Of a DNA stretch of 64,000 nucleotides, positions 29,210 through 39,029 are shown piece after piece. This stretch comes from an uncultured Archangium sp. (GTDB taxonomy: Bacteria; Myxococcota; Myxococcia; Myxococcales; Myxococcaceae): positions 1 through 64,000 of the forward strand of contig CAIVGN010000191.1 of assembly GCA_903905455.1 (NCBI GenBank), read 5' to 3'. The notes beneath the pieces were generated by a model. It was not told the origin of the DNA and made no database searches. It was given only the letters and a program-made list of their open reading frames with translations. The stretch's first letter is position 1. Each line of letters starts with the position of its first letter. Both the position numbers and the translations under genes were made by a program.

Positions 29210-32200
29210 ATGTCTTCCGATGGGTTCGCCGCGTTGATTGCCGATCTGGCCCCGGGCCGACGCGTGCGCACCGTGGGCCTGTCGGGCGCCGCAAGGGCCT
29301 GGGTGCTCTCGCGGGTGGCGAGGCACCACGACGCCCCCCTGGTGTGCGTCACCCCCGACGAGGACACCGCCGATGCCCTGGCCGGCGATCTCGCCTTCTT
29401 CCTCGGCGGCGAGGGGACGCGCCTGTCGCCCACCGTGCTGCGGCTGCCGGCCGACGAGGTGCTCCCGTGGGACGAGCTGGTGCCCGACCAGGCCATCGTG
29501 TCCGAGCGGCTGGGCGCGCTCTTCCACCTCGCCAGGGGCACGCGCTTCGGGGCCGTGGTGCTCTCGGTGCGGGCGCTCTCGCGGCGGCTGTTGCCGCTGG
29601 CGGTGATGCGCTCGTTGACCGCCCAGGTGAAGGTCGGCGCCGACGCCGGGCGTGACGAGCTGGCCCGGCTCCTGTCGTCCATGGGCTACCGCAACGCGCC
29701 GCTGGTCGAAGACGCGGGCACCTTCTCGCTGCGCGGCGACATCCTCGACGTGTTCCCCGCGCTGCACGACGAGCCGGTGCGCCTCGAGTTCTTCGGCGAC
29801 ACCATCGAGTCGATGCGCAGCTTCGACCCCGACACCCAGCGCACCATCGAGAGCATCGACGAGCTGACGCTGCTGCCGGCCCGGGAGCTCTTCTTCTCGG
29901 AGGCCACGCGCAAGCAGGCCGAGCTCGCGGTGCGCGAGGCCGCCGAGCACCAGCACGTGCCCACCTCCAAGGTGCGCGAGCGCCTCGAGCAGATCCGCGA
30001 GGGCATCGCCGCCGGCGGCCTCGAGGGCCTGCTGCCGGGCTTCTTCCCGGGCGGGCTGAGCACCCTCTTCGAGTACCTCCGCGCCTGGCACCCGGCGCCC
30101 CTCTTCTGGCTCGACGAGCCCACCTCGCAAGACCGCGCCCTCGAGGAGCTCTTCACCGACATCGACCGCAGCTACGACGACTCGGTGCGGCGCTCGGAGC
30201 TCACCCTGCCCCCGGCGCAGCACTTCCTCACCCCCGAGGAGCTGGACCTCGAGCTGCGGCCGTACCGCGTGGCGACCGGCGGCGGGCTGTCACTCGACGT
30301 GGGCGACGCCCCGCTGCCCTTCGTGTTCGGAGCCACGAAGGAGCTGCGCGAGGCGATCCGCTCGCACCACGGCGAGGAGGGCGCGCTCACCCCGCTGCTC
30401 ACCAGGCTCGAGGCGTGGAAGGACGAGGGCCACGCGGTGCTGGTGGCCTGCGGCTCCATGGGCCAGGCCGATCGCCTCAAGCGCCTGTTGGTGGAGCGCA
30501 AGGTCAAGACCGTCATCCACCCCGGGCCCTTCGAGGGGAAGGTCAAGGAGCGCGCCCCGGTGCACCTCTTCGTGGGCGAGGTCACCGAGGGCTTCGTCGA
30601 CGGCGCGGCCCACCTGGTGGTGCTCTCGGAGGAGGATCTCTTCGGCCAGCGCGCGCGCCGCAAGACCCGCCGCCGCAAGTCGGCCGCCGAGGGCTTCGCC
30701 GCCAGCTTCAAGGACCTCAAGGAAGGCGACCTCTGCGTGCACGCCGACTTCGGGGTGTGCCGCTACGGCGGGCTGTTGACCATGCAGGTCAACCAGGTCT
30801 CGGCCGACTTCCTGGTCCTCGAGTTCCAGGGCAAGGACAAGGTCTACCTCCCGGTGGGCCGCATGCGGCTCATCTCGAAGTTCACCGGCGGCGACCCGGG
30901 CAAGGTGGCGCTCGACAAGCTGGGCACCAGCGCCTTCGAGAAGCGCAAGGCCGCGGTCAAGGAGCAGCTGCTCAAGATGGCCGCCGAGCTCCTGCAGCTC
31001 TACGCCGAGCGCAAGGCGCACCCCGGCCACCCCTTCCACGCGCCCGACCGCTACTACCGGCAGTTCGAGGCCGACTTCGAGTTCGAGGAGACCGTCGACC
31101 AGCAGAAGGCCATCGACGACGTGCTGGCCGACATGCAGAAGGCCGAACCGATGGACCGGCTGGTCTGCGGCGACGTGGGCTACGGCAAGACCGAGGTCGC
31201 CATGCGCGCCATCTTCAAGGCGGTGCTCGACCGCAAGCAGGTGGCGATGCTCGTGCCTACCACCCTGCTGGCCCACCAGCACTTCAACTCCATGAAGCGC
31301 CGCTTCGACGGCTACCCGGTCACCGTGGACGTCATCTCGTCCATGCGCCGCACGCCGGAGATCCGCGACGCGCTGCAGAAGGCGCGCGAGGGCCGCGTCG
31401 ACGTGCTCATCGGCACCCACAAGCTGCTCAACAGCGAGGTGGGCTTCAAGGACCTGGGGCTGCTGGTCATCGACGAAGAGCAGAAGTTCGGGGTCAAGCA
31501 GAAGGAGAACCTCAAGCGGCTCAAGACCACCGTCGACACCCTGACGCTGACCGCCACGCCCATTCCCCGCACCCTCAACATGGCGCTCTCGGGCATGCGC
31601 GATCTCTCGCTCATCACCACCCCGCCGGCCGATCGCCGGGCCATCCGTACCTTCGTCAACAAGTTCGACCCGGCGCAGATCAAGGAAGCCATCACCCGCG
31701 AGGTGCAGCGCGGCGGGCAGGTGTACTTCATCCACAACCGGGTGCAGTCCATCGCCTCCATGGAGAAGTTCCTCCGCGAGCTGGTGCCCCAGGTGTCGAT
31801 GGTGGTGGCCCACGGGCAGATGGGCGAAGGCGAGCTCGAGAAGGCCATGCTGGAGTTCGTCGAGCGCCGCGCCCAGCTGCTGCTGGCCACCAGCATCGTC
31901 GAGAGCGGCATCGACATCTCGACGGCCAACACCATGATCGTCAACCGGGCCGACCAGTTCGGGCTCTCGCAGCTCTACCAGCTGCGCGGGCGCGTCGGCC
32001 GCTCGAAGGAACGGGCCTACGCCTACCTCCTCGTGCCCCACGGCCGCACCATCACCAAGGACGCCGAGAAGCGCCTCGAGGTGCTCCAGGCCTTCACCGA
32101 GCTGGGCGCGGGCTTCAACATCGCCAGCCACGACCTGGAGATCCGCGGGGCGGGCAACCTGCTGGGCAAGGAACAGTCGGGCAGCATCGAGGCCGTGGGC

Positions 32201-32731
32201 TTCGAGCTCTACGCGCAGCTGCTCGAAGACGCGATCGCCGAGGTGCGCGGCGAGCCCCCCAAGGACGTCATCGAGCCCGACGTCAACCTGCCGCTGCCCG
32301 CCTACCTCCCGGAGGCCTACGTGCCCGACGTGCACCAGCGCCTGGTGCTCTACAAGCGCTACAGCCAGGCCCAGTCCGCCGACGAGCTGGCCGACCTGCG
32401 CTCCGAGTGCGTGGACCGCTTCGGCGACGCCCCCGACGAGCTCGACTCGCTGCAGGAGGTGATGCTGATCAAGATCGACCTGCGCCGCCTCGCCCTGCGC
32501 CAGCTCGACGGCGGCCCCGGCCGGCTGGTGGTCACCTTGAGCAACGACGCGCGCCTCGACGGCGCTCGCCTGGCCACCCTGGTGCAGAAGTCCAAGGGCC
32601 TCTACCGGCTCACGCCCGACATGAAGCTCATCGCCCGCCTCGACCCCTCGGTGAAGGGCAACGAGTTCATCCCCGCCGCCCGCAAGGTGATGCGCGATCT
32701 GCTCTCGTGTGCGTCTTCATCCTTCCACTGA
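29210..32731 (+). CDS. mfd: Transcription-repair coupling factor Mfd
   Basis: 1173 residues, the usual ~1150. Mfd releases RNA polymerase stalled at DNA damage and recruits UvrA. Seen: N-terminal UvrB-homology region ('LPADEVLPWDEL', 'RGDILDVFP'), the CarD-like RNA-polymerase interaction domain near residues 505-570 ('GDLCVHADFGVCRYGG'), RecG-like translocase motifs with Walker A 'GDVGYGKT' at 654-661, 'DEEQ' at 755-758, 'QLRGRVGRS', and the C-terminal D7 domain. Start ATG 29210 with AGGG 5 bases upstream, 33 bp after the kinase gene. Confidence 0.97.
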   Translation: MSSDGFAALIADLAPGRRVRTVGLSGAARAWVLSRVARHHDAPLVCVTPDEDTADALAGDLAFFLGGEGTRLSPTVLRLPADEVLPWDELVPDQAIVSERLGALFHLARGTRFGAVVLSVRALSRRLLPLAVMRSLTAQVKVGADAGRDELARLLSSMGYRNAPLVEDAGTFSLRGDILDVFPALHDEPVRLEFFGDTIESMRSFDPDTQRTIESIDELTLLPARELFFSEATRKQAELAVREAAEHQHVPTSKVRERLEQIREGIAAGGLEGLLPGFFPGGLSTLFEYLRAWHPAPLFWLDEPTSQDRALEELFTDIDRSYDDSVRRSELTLPPAQHFLTPEELDLELRPYRVATGGGLSLDVGDAPLPFVFGATKELREAIRSHHGEEGALTPLLTRLEAWKDEGHAVLVACGSMGQADRLKRLLVERKVKTVIHPGPFEGKVKERAPVHLFVGEVTEGFVDGAAHLVVLSEEDLFGQRARRKTRRRKSAAEGFAASFKDLKEGDLCVHADFGVCRYGGLLTMQVNQVSADFLVLEFQGKDKVYLPVGRMRLISKFTGGDPGKVALDKLGTSAFEKRKAAVKEQLLKMAAELLQLYAERKAHPGHPFHAPDRYYRQFEADFEFEETVDQQKAIDDVLADMQKAEPMDRLVCGDVGYGKTEVAMRAIFKAVLDRKQVAMLVPTTLLAHQHFNSMKRRFDGYPVTVDVISSMRRTPEIRDALQKAREGRVDVLIGTHKLLNSEVGFKDLGLLVIDEEQKFGVKQKENLKRLKTTVDTLTLTATPIPRTLNMALSGMRDLSLITTPPADRRAIRTFVNKFDPAQIKEAITREVQRGGQVYFIHNRVQSIASMEKFLRELVPQVSMVVAHGQMGEGELEKAMLEFVERRAQLLLATSIVESGIDISTANTMIVNRADQFGLSQLYQLRGRVGRSKERAYAYLLVPHGRTITKDAEKRLEVLQAFTELGAGFNIASHDLEIRGAGNLLGKEQSGSIEAVGFELYAQLLEDAIAEVRGEPPKDVIEPDVNLPLPAYLPEAYVPDVHQRLVLYKRYSQAQSADELADLRSECVDRFGDAPDELDSLQEVMLIKIDLRRLALRQLDGGPGRLVVTLSNDARLDGARLATLVQKSKGLYRLTPDMKLIARLDPSVKGNEFIPAARKVMRDLLSCASSSFH

Positions 32732-32910
32732 AGGCGCTGCACGAACGTGACGACATGTGCGGTGACAGTGAGCCCGGCTCGCACGGAGTCGATCGCGAGT
32801 CGGGGGTGCTGACTCCTCCAGTGGTTGCGGGCTACCCCGCGCAGGGCGGCGCCAACTGCCCGTGACGAGGCAGAAACCGCCGCGGCCGAGCCCTTGCACA
32901 ACCGGGAGTC

Positions 32911-33498
32911 ATGCTCTCGGCTCTCGTCACCGTTTTCGCCCTCGCCGCCACCCCGCCCCTGGTGACGACCGAAGGCGTGACGCTCGATGACAAGGGCAAG
33001 GCGCCCTTCGAGGCGCCGTTCTTCGGCGTGCAGATCGACGCCGGCGCCCCGGACGGCATCGGCGCCTCGCTGGTCGTGACCCCGGGTCGCTTCTTCCGGC
33101 TCCACGCGGGCGGGCTCACCAACGGGGTGGGTTCGGGTGTGCGCTTCGGCGCGATGCTCATGGCCTTCCCCTCGTTCGCCTTCCGCCCCTTCATCGGCAT
33201 CGACGGCGGCTACGTGTTCGGCGGCGAGCTGGCCTGGCTGCCGCAGCTGCTCAAGGACGAGTCCCTGCGCAACGCGGTCACCGGGGTCAGCGTGGGCTTC
33301 GCCAACGCCCAGGTGGGCTTCGAGGTCGGCTCCAAGAACGTGGCCTTCACCCTGCGCGCCGGCCTCTCGTACGTCGACATCGGCATGGCCAACCAGTCCA
33401 TCTCCACCGGCGGCACCTCGATGGTGACCGTCAGCGGCATCGCGCTCCGCGGCTTCATCCCCTCCGCGCGCCTCGGCTTCATCTTCTGCTTCGGTTGA
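32911..33498 (+). CDS. Exported glycine-rich hypothetical protein
   Basis: 195 residues from ATG 32911. A short hydrophobic N-terminus (MLSALVTVFALAATPPL) looks like a signal peptide with cleavage near residue 14-18. The rest is alternating hydrophobic/Gly strands ('FFGVQIDAG', 'FRPFIGIDGGYVFGG', 'FTLRAGLSYVDIG') and ends 'SARLGFIFCFG', the appearance of a small outer-membrane beta-barrel. No family recognised. The 179-base gap upstream (32732-32910) shows no recognisable element apart from GGGAG just before the start. Confidence 0.75.
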   Translation: MLSALVTVFALAATPPLVTTEGVTLDDKGKAPFEAPFFGVQIDAGAPDGIGASLVVTPGRFFRLHAGGLTNGVGSGVRFGAMLMAFPSFAFRPFIGIDGGYVFGGELAWLPQLLKDESLRNAVTGVSVGFANAQVGFEVGSKNVAFTLRAGLSYVDIGMANQSISTGGTSMVTVSGIALRGFIPSARLGFIFCFG

Positions 33499-33517
33499 TT
33501 CAGTTCCAGTCCCCCCG

Positions 33518-33585
33518 CCTGACCGGGCACATCCACCTCACTCCCCTCCCCCGTGTCGGGGGTGTGCCCGGGCAGGATCTTTTTA
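33518..33585 (+). terminator. Intrinsic terminator (plus strand)
   Basis: A long imperfect inverted repeat (33518-33532 with 33562-33576; 15-base arms with one mismatch and one wobble) encloses a perfect CCCCCG-TGT-CGGGGG hairpin (33548-33562). The structure is followed by tcttttta. It is well placed to end the transcript of the 32911-33498 gene just before the next gene's ribosome-binding site. Confidence 0.65.
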
Positions 33586-33602
33586 GAAAAAGGAGGCTCC
33601 CC

Positions 33603-34163
33603 GTGTTTCGCGCCTCGCTGTTGATGGTCGCTGGGTTGGTTCTCGCCGGCTGTAACCCCTTCTTCCTCGAGGCCCAGGCGACCTCGGTCTGCCAGCACCT
33701 CTCGAACCAGCACTTCCAGGTGCCCAGCGACGTGCGCGCGCAGGTGGCGCTGCTGCCCCCCGAAATGCAGCGGGGCGTCGCGGTCTCGCGCACCTTCGAC
33801 TTCGACGTCTCGGCGCAGCTGCCGCCCGAGTTGCAGGAGATGGTCGACATGCACTTCGCGCTGACCTCCGTGAAGATCACCGCCGTCGAGGGCTCGACCG
33901 ACCTGGGCTTCGTCGACGAGGCGCACCTCTCGCTGGCCCCCGCGGCGTCGAGCGGCCTCGAGGCGCGGCAGTTCGACTACCTCCGCACCGAGACCGCGCC
34001 GCGCATCGTGAGCTGGAACGGCGACGCCTTCGACGTGGCCGCGTACCTCCAGTCGGGCAGCCTCCGGTACGTGGTGGCGCTGGTGGGCACCCTGCCCGAG
34101 GGTGACGTCACCGTCGACGTCGACGCCTGTGCCGAAGCAGCGCTCCGCCTCGACTACCTCTGA
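33603..34163 (+). CDS. Lipoprotein of unknown function
   Basis: 186 residues with a GTG start at 33603, fixed by a strong GGAGG (33592-33596) six bases upstream and by the lipoprotein signal it creates (VFRASLLMVAGLVLAGC, lipobox L-A-G-C17). The longer frame would bury the signal peptide. The mature part is a mixed alpha/beta domain with several Asp/Glu-rich turns ('FDFDVSAQLPPELQEMVDMHF'). No family recognised. Confidence 0.82.
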   Translation: MFRASLLMVAGLVLAGCNPFFLEAQATSVCQHLSNQHFQVPSDVRAQVALLPPEMQRGVAVSRTFDFDVSAQLPPELQEMVDMHFALTSVKITAVEGSTDLGFVDEAHLSLAPAASSGLEARQFDYLRTETAPRIVSWNGDAFDVAAYLQSGSLRYVVALVGTLPEGDVTVDVDACAEAALRLDYL

Positions 34164-34193
34164 GCCCGGCGCAGCGGTGGTAAGCCCCGCGGC

Positions 34194-34973
34194 ATGGATC
34201 TCAAGCTTCGGGACAAGGTGGTGTTGGTCACCGGCGGCACGCGCGGCATCGGTCACGCGATCGCCCGGCGCTGCGCCGAAGAAGGCGCCCACGTCGGCGT
34301 CTGCGGCCGCACGAAGCAGACCCTCGACGCCGCCGTGGAATCGCTCTCGAAGCTCGGGGCGCGGGTGCACGGAGAACAGGTGGACGTGCTGGCCAAGGGC
34401 GGCGTGGAGCAGTTCGTCGACGCCGCGTCGCGCGCCCTGGGCCGGGTGGACGGCGTGGTGGCCAACGTCGGCGGCACCTTCGGCGGCAGCTTCCTCGAGA
34501 CCACCCCGGAAGACTGGGTCAAGACGCTGGAGGTCAACCTGGTGCACGCCGCGCGGTTGATCCGCGCCGCGGCGCCGCACCTCGCGCAGGCCGGGGGCGG
34601 GAGCGCGGTGATCATCGCCTCCATTTCCGGCTCGCGGCCCGGGCCCCGGCCGCAATACGGCGCCTCGAAGGCCGCGGAGATCGCCCTGGCCGCGTCGCTG
34701 GGCCGGGAGCTGGCGGGCCTGAAGATCCGCGTCAACACCGTCAGCCCGGGCAGCATCCTGTTCGAGGGTGGCTCGTGGGCGAAGCGGGCCCACGACAGGC
34801 CCGAGCGCATCGCCGAGTTCGTGAAGCGCGAGTTCCCCTGGGGGCGCATGGGCACGCTCGACGAGGTGGCCGACGTGGTGGCCTTCCTGCTCTCGCCGAG
34901 GGCCAGCTGGGTCAGCGGCACCGACGTGGTGGTGGACGGCGCGCAGAACACGCCGAGCATTCAGCTCACGTAG
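34194..34973 (+). CDS. SDR-family oxidoreductase
   Basis: 259 residues, classical short-chain dehydrogenase/reductase. Cofactor motif 'TGGTRGIG' at 13-20, 'NVGG', catalytic Ser in 'IASISGS', catalytic 'YGASK' (Y and K four apart) and the C-terminal 'SPRASWVSGTDVVVDG'. The sequence resembles 3-oxoacyl-ACP reductase/glucose-dehydrogenase-like members; the substrate is not determinable. It ends 19 bp from the convergent HEAT-repeat gene. Confidence 0.92.
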   Translation: MDLKLRDKVVLVTGGTRGIGHAIARRCAEEGAHVGVCGRTKQTLDAAVESLSKLGARVHGEQVDVLAKGGVEQFVDAASRALGRVDGVVANVGGTFGGSFLETTPEDWVKTLEVNLVHAARLIRAAAPHLAQAGGGSAVIIASISGSRPGPRPQYGASKAAEIALAASLGRELAGLKIRVNTVSPGSILFEGGSWAKRAHDRPERIAEFVKREFPWGRMGTLDEVADVVAFLLSPRASWVSGTDVVVDGAQNTPSIQLT

Positions 34974-34992
34974 CCCTTCGGCGGGCGTTCGC

Positions 34993-36618
34993 TCACAGCT
35001 CGAGCAGCTTCATCTTGTTCTTCGCCGCCCGGGCGATCTTCCCCCGGCCCGACGTCAACCCCTCGAGGATCTCCGCGCCGAGGTTCTTGAGCTCGAAGGT
35101 CGCCTTCTCGGCGAAGTGCACCCCCAGGTAGTAGCGCGCCTCGTCGCTCAGCCTGCGGTCCTTGCCCACGGCCTCGCCGAGCTTGAAGCCCTCCTGCTGG
35201 AGCTTCTCCAGCTCCACCAGCGCCGGGTCGCGTTGCCGGGCGCGCGGGTGCGGGTCGAGGCTCGAGTGGGCCAGCTGGTTGACCACCAGGCCGAAGCGGT
35301 CGGCCGCCGTGGCCACCATGGACCGCCCCAGCAACTGGCCGATCACCTCGGCCCGCGCCGGGTCTCTCTTGAGCAGGGCCTTCGCCTTCTCGCGCAGCAG
35401 CCCGGCCCAGGCCTCGCCGTCGGCCGCGCGCACCGGCTCGAGTTGCCGGCGGGCCACCGACACGTGCGTGCCGAGGTTCTGGCCGCCGGCCTCCAGCAGC
35501 CGCTGCACGTCCTTCTTCGAGAGGCTCGCGGCGAGCGGCGCGAGCACGTCGGCGAGCACCTGGGCCCCGGTCTCGTCTTCGGCGTCGGCGAGGGCCTCGA
35601 CCAGCAGCGAGGTGCCGCCGGGCAACTGCGCGAGCACCTGCGAGGCGGCCTCGGCCCGCGCCCGCTCGGCGCCGCGCGCCACGGGCAGCAGGGTTCGCGC
35701 GGCCAGCTTGCCGGCGGCGCCCTTCTCGCTGACCGCCAGCTCGCCGAGATGGGCGATGGCCCACAGCGCGACCTCGCCCACCTCGGAGGCGCACAGCTCG
35801 GCGAGCTCCTCGGCGAACTGGGCGCCGATCTTGAGCACCGTGAGCGAGTCCCGGGCGGCGCGGCCCACGAGCGGATCGGCGTCCACCAGCATCTCCATCA
35901 GCCGGCGCAGCGCCTTCTTCGAGGGGCCCCTGGCCAGGGCGAAGCGCAGCGCGGTGGTGGCCTCGAGCCGTACCGCCGGCGGCTGCCGGGGCCCGAGGTA
36001 GCCCAGCAGCAGGTCCTGGGTCTCGGCGAGCTCGAGGTAGCCGAGCACCTTGATCACCCCGCGCAGCGCGAGCTCGTCGTCGGCGCTCTTCTTCCTGGAG
36101 AGGAACTTCTCGGCCTGGGTCTTGAGCACGCGCCGCTCGGCCTCGCCCAGGGTGCGGGCCTCCTGGCGCACCGAGAGGGCCACCTTGTTGATCGCCTCCC
36201 AGGGCTGGCCGCGCAGCCCCTCGAGGGCCAGCTCGAAGCTCAGGCGCCCACCGACCGAGGGCAGCAACGCGCTGAGCGCCGCGCGGATCTCCGGGGTGGC
36301 GTGGTCGAGCCGCGCGCGGATCTCCGGGAGCGCCTCTTCACCCAGCGCGGCGATGGCGGCCCGCGCCTTGCCCGCCAGCTCGCGGCCGCGGCCCAGGGTG
36401 TCGAGCAGCACCGGCAGGGCCTTGAGCGCGCGCATCGAGCCCAGGGCCTCGACCGCCGGCTCCGCGTAGGCCTCGAGGGGGTCCTTCGCCATCTCCACCA
36501 GGCGCGCGACGACGGCCGCGTCCTTCACCTTGAGCTCGCCCAGCACCACTGCCGCGGCGATGCGCTTGCGGGGTGACTCGTCGTCCAGGAGCTTCGCGAT
36601 GCGGTCCAGCGCGTCCAC
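34993..36618 (-). CDS. HEAT-repeat protein
   Basis: 541 residues, GTG start at 36618 with AAGGGGG close upstream. It is an all-helical solenoid: 'MDALDRIAKLLDDESPRKRIAAAVVLGELKVKDAAVVARLVEMAKDP' and many later units with the PBS-lyase/HEAT pattern (L-x-x-P-x-V-R-x-x-A-x-x-A-L). No signal peptide. Residues ~430-541 are more charged and Lys-rich and may be a separate interaction tail. Likely a cytosolic protein-binding scaffold; partner unknown. Confidence 0.85.
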   Translation of the reverse strand: MDALDRIAKLLDDESPRKRIAAAVVLGELKVKDAAVVARLVEMAKDPLEAYAEPAVEALGSMRALKALPVLLDTLGRGRELAGKARAAIAALGEEALPEIRARLDHATPEIRAALSALLPSVGGRLSFELALEGLRGQPWEAINKVALSVRQEARTLGEAERRVLKTQAEKFLSRKKSADDELALRGVIKVLGYLELAETQDLLLGYLGPRQPPAVRLEATTALRFALARGPSKKALRRLMEMLVDADPLVGRAARDSLTVLKIGAQFAEELAELCASEVGEVALWAIAHLGELAVSEKGAAGKLAARTLLPVARGAERARAEAASQVLAQLPGGTSLLVEALADAEDETGAQVLADVLAPLAASLSKKDVQRLLEAGGQNLGTHVSVARRQLEPVRAADGEAWAGLLREKAKALLKRDPARAEVIGQLLGRSMVATAADRFGLVVNQLAHSSLDPHPRARQRDPALVELEKLQQEGFKLGEAVGKDRRLSDEARYYLGVHFAEKATFELKNLGAEILEGLTSGRGKIARAAKNKMKLLEL

Positions 36619-36687
36619 GGGTACCCCCTTCTCAAAGGAGAGCAGCGCGGTGCACGCTATTCCGCCTCGAGGGCGCCCGGGGAGGCG

Positions 36688-37572
36688 TCAGTGCTTGGGC
36701 TGCGGCCGGCCGAGGCGCTCGAGGAGCTCCCACAGGTCGGGCAGCGTGATCTCGTGGCGCGCACCGCAGAACTGGCAGGTCACCGCGGTGCTTCCCATGG
36801 TGTCGACGATGTCCTGCACCTCGTCCACGCCGAGCCCCTGGATGGTGCCCATCGCGCGTTCCTTGCTGCAGTTGCAGGTGAACTTCAGCGGGGTCTCGAT
36901 CATCGGGGGCACGCCGGGGAACAGCGCGGCCAGCAGGGCCGTCGCGTCGAGCACCTCGAGCGACTCCACGGCGTCGTGGAGCCGGGTCTCGAGCTCCCCC
37001 CCCAGGCGCCGCAGCGCCTCGGGGTCGGAGTCAGGCAGCGCCTGCAGCAGCACGCCGGCGACCCTGCCCAGCCCCTCGTCACCCTCGCGCTGAACGGTGA
37101 TCGACACCCGCGTGGCGACCTGGTCCGAGGTGGCGAAGTAGTGGTTGAGATCGTCCTCGAAGCGCATGGCCACCAACTCCACCGACGAGCGGTAGTACTC
37201 GCTGCCCACGTCGCGCAGCACCGAGAGGAAGCCGGTGTTGCCCAGGGCGGCCCGCCACTGGAAGACGCCCGACGAGAGCTCGAGATCCAGGTGCGGGTTC
37301 TTCACGTACCCGCGGATCTCCCCGTTGGCCGCCGCGTCGACGAAGAAGCCGCGGAACGGCCCGTCGCACTCGAGCTGCAGGTTGATGCGCGTCTCGCCCT
37401 TCTGCAGTGACGCCAACAGCGCCGCGCCCACCGCGCCCTGCGCGAAGAGCGACGCGGACGCCGGGAGCATCCGGTGCCGACGGCGCGCCTCGCGGGCCAC
37501 CTCGGTGACCACCGCCACCGAGACCTTGAGGTTGCTCTCCTGGAGCAGCGTGCGAACGATGGAGTCGGCCAT
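36688..37572 (-). CDS. hslO: Hsp33 redox-regulated chaperone
   Basis: 294 residues from ATG 37572 (MADSIVRTLL); the longer frame has no support. Hsp33 fold with 'GAVGAALLASLQKGETRINLQLECDGPFRG' near residues 46-75 and the C-terminal zinc/redox switch 'CNC' followed by 'CQFC' 30 residues later. The four Cys bind zinc when reduced and form disulfides on oxidative stress, activating holdase function. The zinc site differs from the E. coli C-x-C...C-x-x-C only in spacing residues. Confidence 0.95.
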   Translation of the reverse strand: MADSIVRTLLQESNLKVSVAVVTEVAREARRRHRMLPASASLFAQGAVGAALLASLQKGETRINLQLECDGPFRGFFVDAAANGEIRGYVKNPHLDLELSSGVFQWRAALGNTGFLSVLRDVGSEYYRSSVELVAMRFEDDLNHYFATSDQVATRVSITVQREGDEGLGRVAGVLLQALPDSDPEALRRLGGELETRLHDAVESLEVLDATALLAALFPGVPPMIETPLKFTCNCSKERAMGTIQGLGVDEVQDIVDTMGSTAVTCQFCGARHEITLPDLWELLERLGRPQPKH

Positions 37573-37584
37573 GGGGTCCCTGCG

Positions 37585-37624
37585 CAAAAAGAAAGATGGG
37601 GGCGACGGCTGAGCCATCGCCCCC
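37585..37624 (-). terminator. Intrinsic terminator (minus strand)
   Basis: An 8-bp G/C stem (37598-37605 with 37617-37624), extended by GGC/GCC around a TGA loop. It is followed on the minus strand by TCTTTCTTTTT (37585-37596 plus-strand A-rich). It ends the Cys-rich gene transcript directly upstream of hslO, so hslO probably has its own promoter or depends on readthrough. Confidence 0.8.
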
Positions 37625-37650
37625 ACCGATTTCACTTCAAGACTGCTGGA

Positions 37651-38946
37651 TTACTCGCAGAGACCGGAGGTGGTGTTGCACACCTCGGCGCCGCCGTCCG
37701 GGCGGTTGCCGGTGCAGGCCGCACCGGAGTTGTCGCAGCGGGGGATGCAGGTCGAGAAGCGCTTGGTGGCGTTCTCGCAGGCATAGCCCGTGCGGCAGGT
37801 CGCGCCGGGGCCGCCGTCGGCCGTCGGGCCGCAGCCGCGCTCGCAGATCCAACCGATGACCGGCGCGCGGAGGGCGTCACGACCGATGTACTCGGGCGTG
37901 CACTGGCCGCCGACACCGCACCAGCTGTCGTTGTAGAAGATCGACGAGCAGTCGGCCGTGCACTGGCCGCCCACGTAGCCGGCGTCAATCGACTCCTGGA
38001 TGCAGAAGCCGTCGACCGGGGGGTTGCAGGTCGCGTCGGTGGTGCACGCCACGCCCACTTCGCCGGGGAAGCCGGGGCCGGCATCGGCCTCGATGATCGT
38101 CAGGCCGCCGTCCGCGCCGGTGCTCAGCGAGGTCTCGGGGAGGCACACGCCCGTGTCACCGGCCGCCGAGGTGGGCAGGCAGTAGTAGCCCGTGCGGCAG
38201 TCCGCGTCGCCGGTGCAGGACTTGAAGCACACGTTGTCCACTTCGCCGACGAAGCCGAGCGTGTAGCTGCACTCGTTGGCGCCGCAGCTGCTGGTGGTCG
38301 AGGTCTCCTCGAAGCCGCAGCGCTTGGTGCAGTAACCGTCGGTGTACGCGAAGCCGGTGGCCTTGGTGTTGTCACGCGCGGCCTTCTTGCAGAACGCGAC
38401 GACGCCGATCTGGCGGTCGACCGCGGTCAGCGAGACGCTGCTGCACTGCGCGTTGGTTGTGCAGGGCGAGCCGATGCCGATCGAGCCGGCGTCAGGCGCC
38501 ACGCAGGAGCCACCGACGCAGAGCTGGCTGGTGCCGCACGCGACGCAGAGGTTGCCGCCGCTGCCGCAGTTGCCCGGGTTCGTCGAGGCGTTGCTCGCCG
38601 GCACGCAGGTGCCCGAAGGGAGCTTGCAGCCGTCACACGCCGCCGTACCACCACCCGTACCGCCGCCCGTGCCGCCGCCCGTGCCGCCGCCCGTGCCGGT
38701 GCTGGTGCACGCCGGGGTGCCCGTCGCCGAGCTGCAGGTCGTGTTGGTCAGCGAGCAGTCAGCGCAGAGGTTACCGGCCGCGCCGCAGGTGGTGTTGTTG
38801 CCAGCGCTCGCCTTGGCGACGCATTCGCCCTTCGCGCTGCAGCAACCGCCACAGTTCTGGGGACCACACTTGGCCGGGCTACAGGAAGGGGCAAAAGCGA
38901 CAACGAAGCCAACGAAGGCTCCGAGCGTGAGGGCTCTGACGTTCAT
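37651..38946 (-). CDS. Secreted Cys-rich protein with TGGG stalk
   Basis: 431 residues. A signal peptide (MNVRALTLGAFVGFVVAFAPSC) ends in A-P-S-C, a non-canonical lipobox, so it could be a lipoprotein or simply secreted. About 45 Cys residues, many in C-x(4-6)-C units ('CGGCCSAKGECV', 'CTTNAQC', 'CTTDATC', 'CVACGTSQLCVGGSC'), indicate a disulfide-stapled extracellular protein. A TGGG x4 stalk separates the first Cys cluster from the rest. This style is common among myxobacterial surface proteins of unknown role. Confidence 0.82.
   Translation of the reverse strand: MNVRALTLGAFVGFVVAFAPSCSPAKCGPQNCGGCCSAKGECVAKASAGNNTTCGAAGNLCADCSLTNTTCSSATGTPACTSTGTGGGTGGGTGGGTGGGTAACDGCKLPSGTCVPASNASTNPGNCGSGGNLCVACGTSQLCVGGSCVAPDAGSIGIGSPCTTNAQCSSVSLTAVDRQIGVVAFCKKAARDNTKATGFAYTDGYCTKRCGFEETSTTSSCGANECSYTLGFVGEVDNVCFKSCTGDADCRTGYYCLPTSAAGDTGVCLPETSLSTGADGGLTIIEADAGPGFPGEVGVACTTDATCNPPVDGFCIQESIDAGYVGGQCTADCSSIFYNDSWCGVGGQCTPEYIGRDALRAPVIGWICERGCGPTADGGPGATCRTGYACENATKRFSTCIPRCDNSGAACTGNRPDGGAEVCNTTSGLCE
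38646..38699 (-). repeat. 12-bp tandem repeat encoding a TGGG stalk
   Basis: Four near-identical copies of a 12-base unit (cgtgccgccgcc on the plus strand), encoding TGGGTGGGTGGGTGGG in the Cys-rich protein. Copy number is likely to vary between strains through slippage. Confidence 0.8.
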
Positions 38947-39029
38947 TTCAACTCCTACGGCGGTGGGTTCAGCGCTGACCGGGCTCGGCGCTGATGTCGG
39001 GAAAGGTGCTGCGGTGGAAGTCGGGGCTC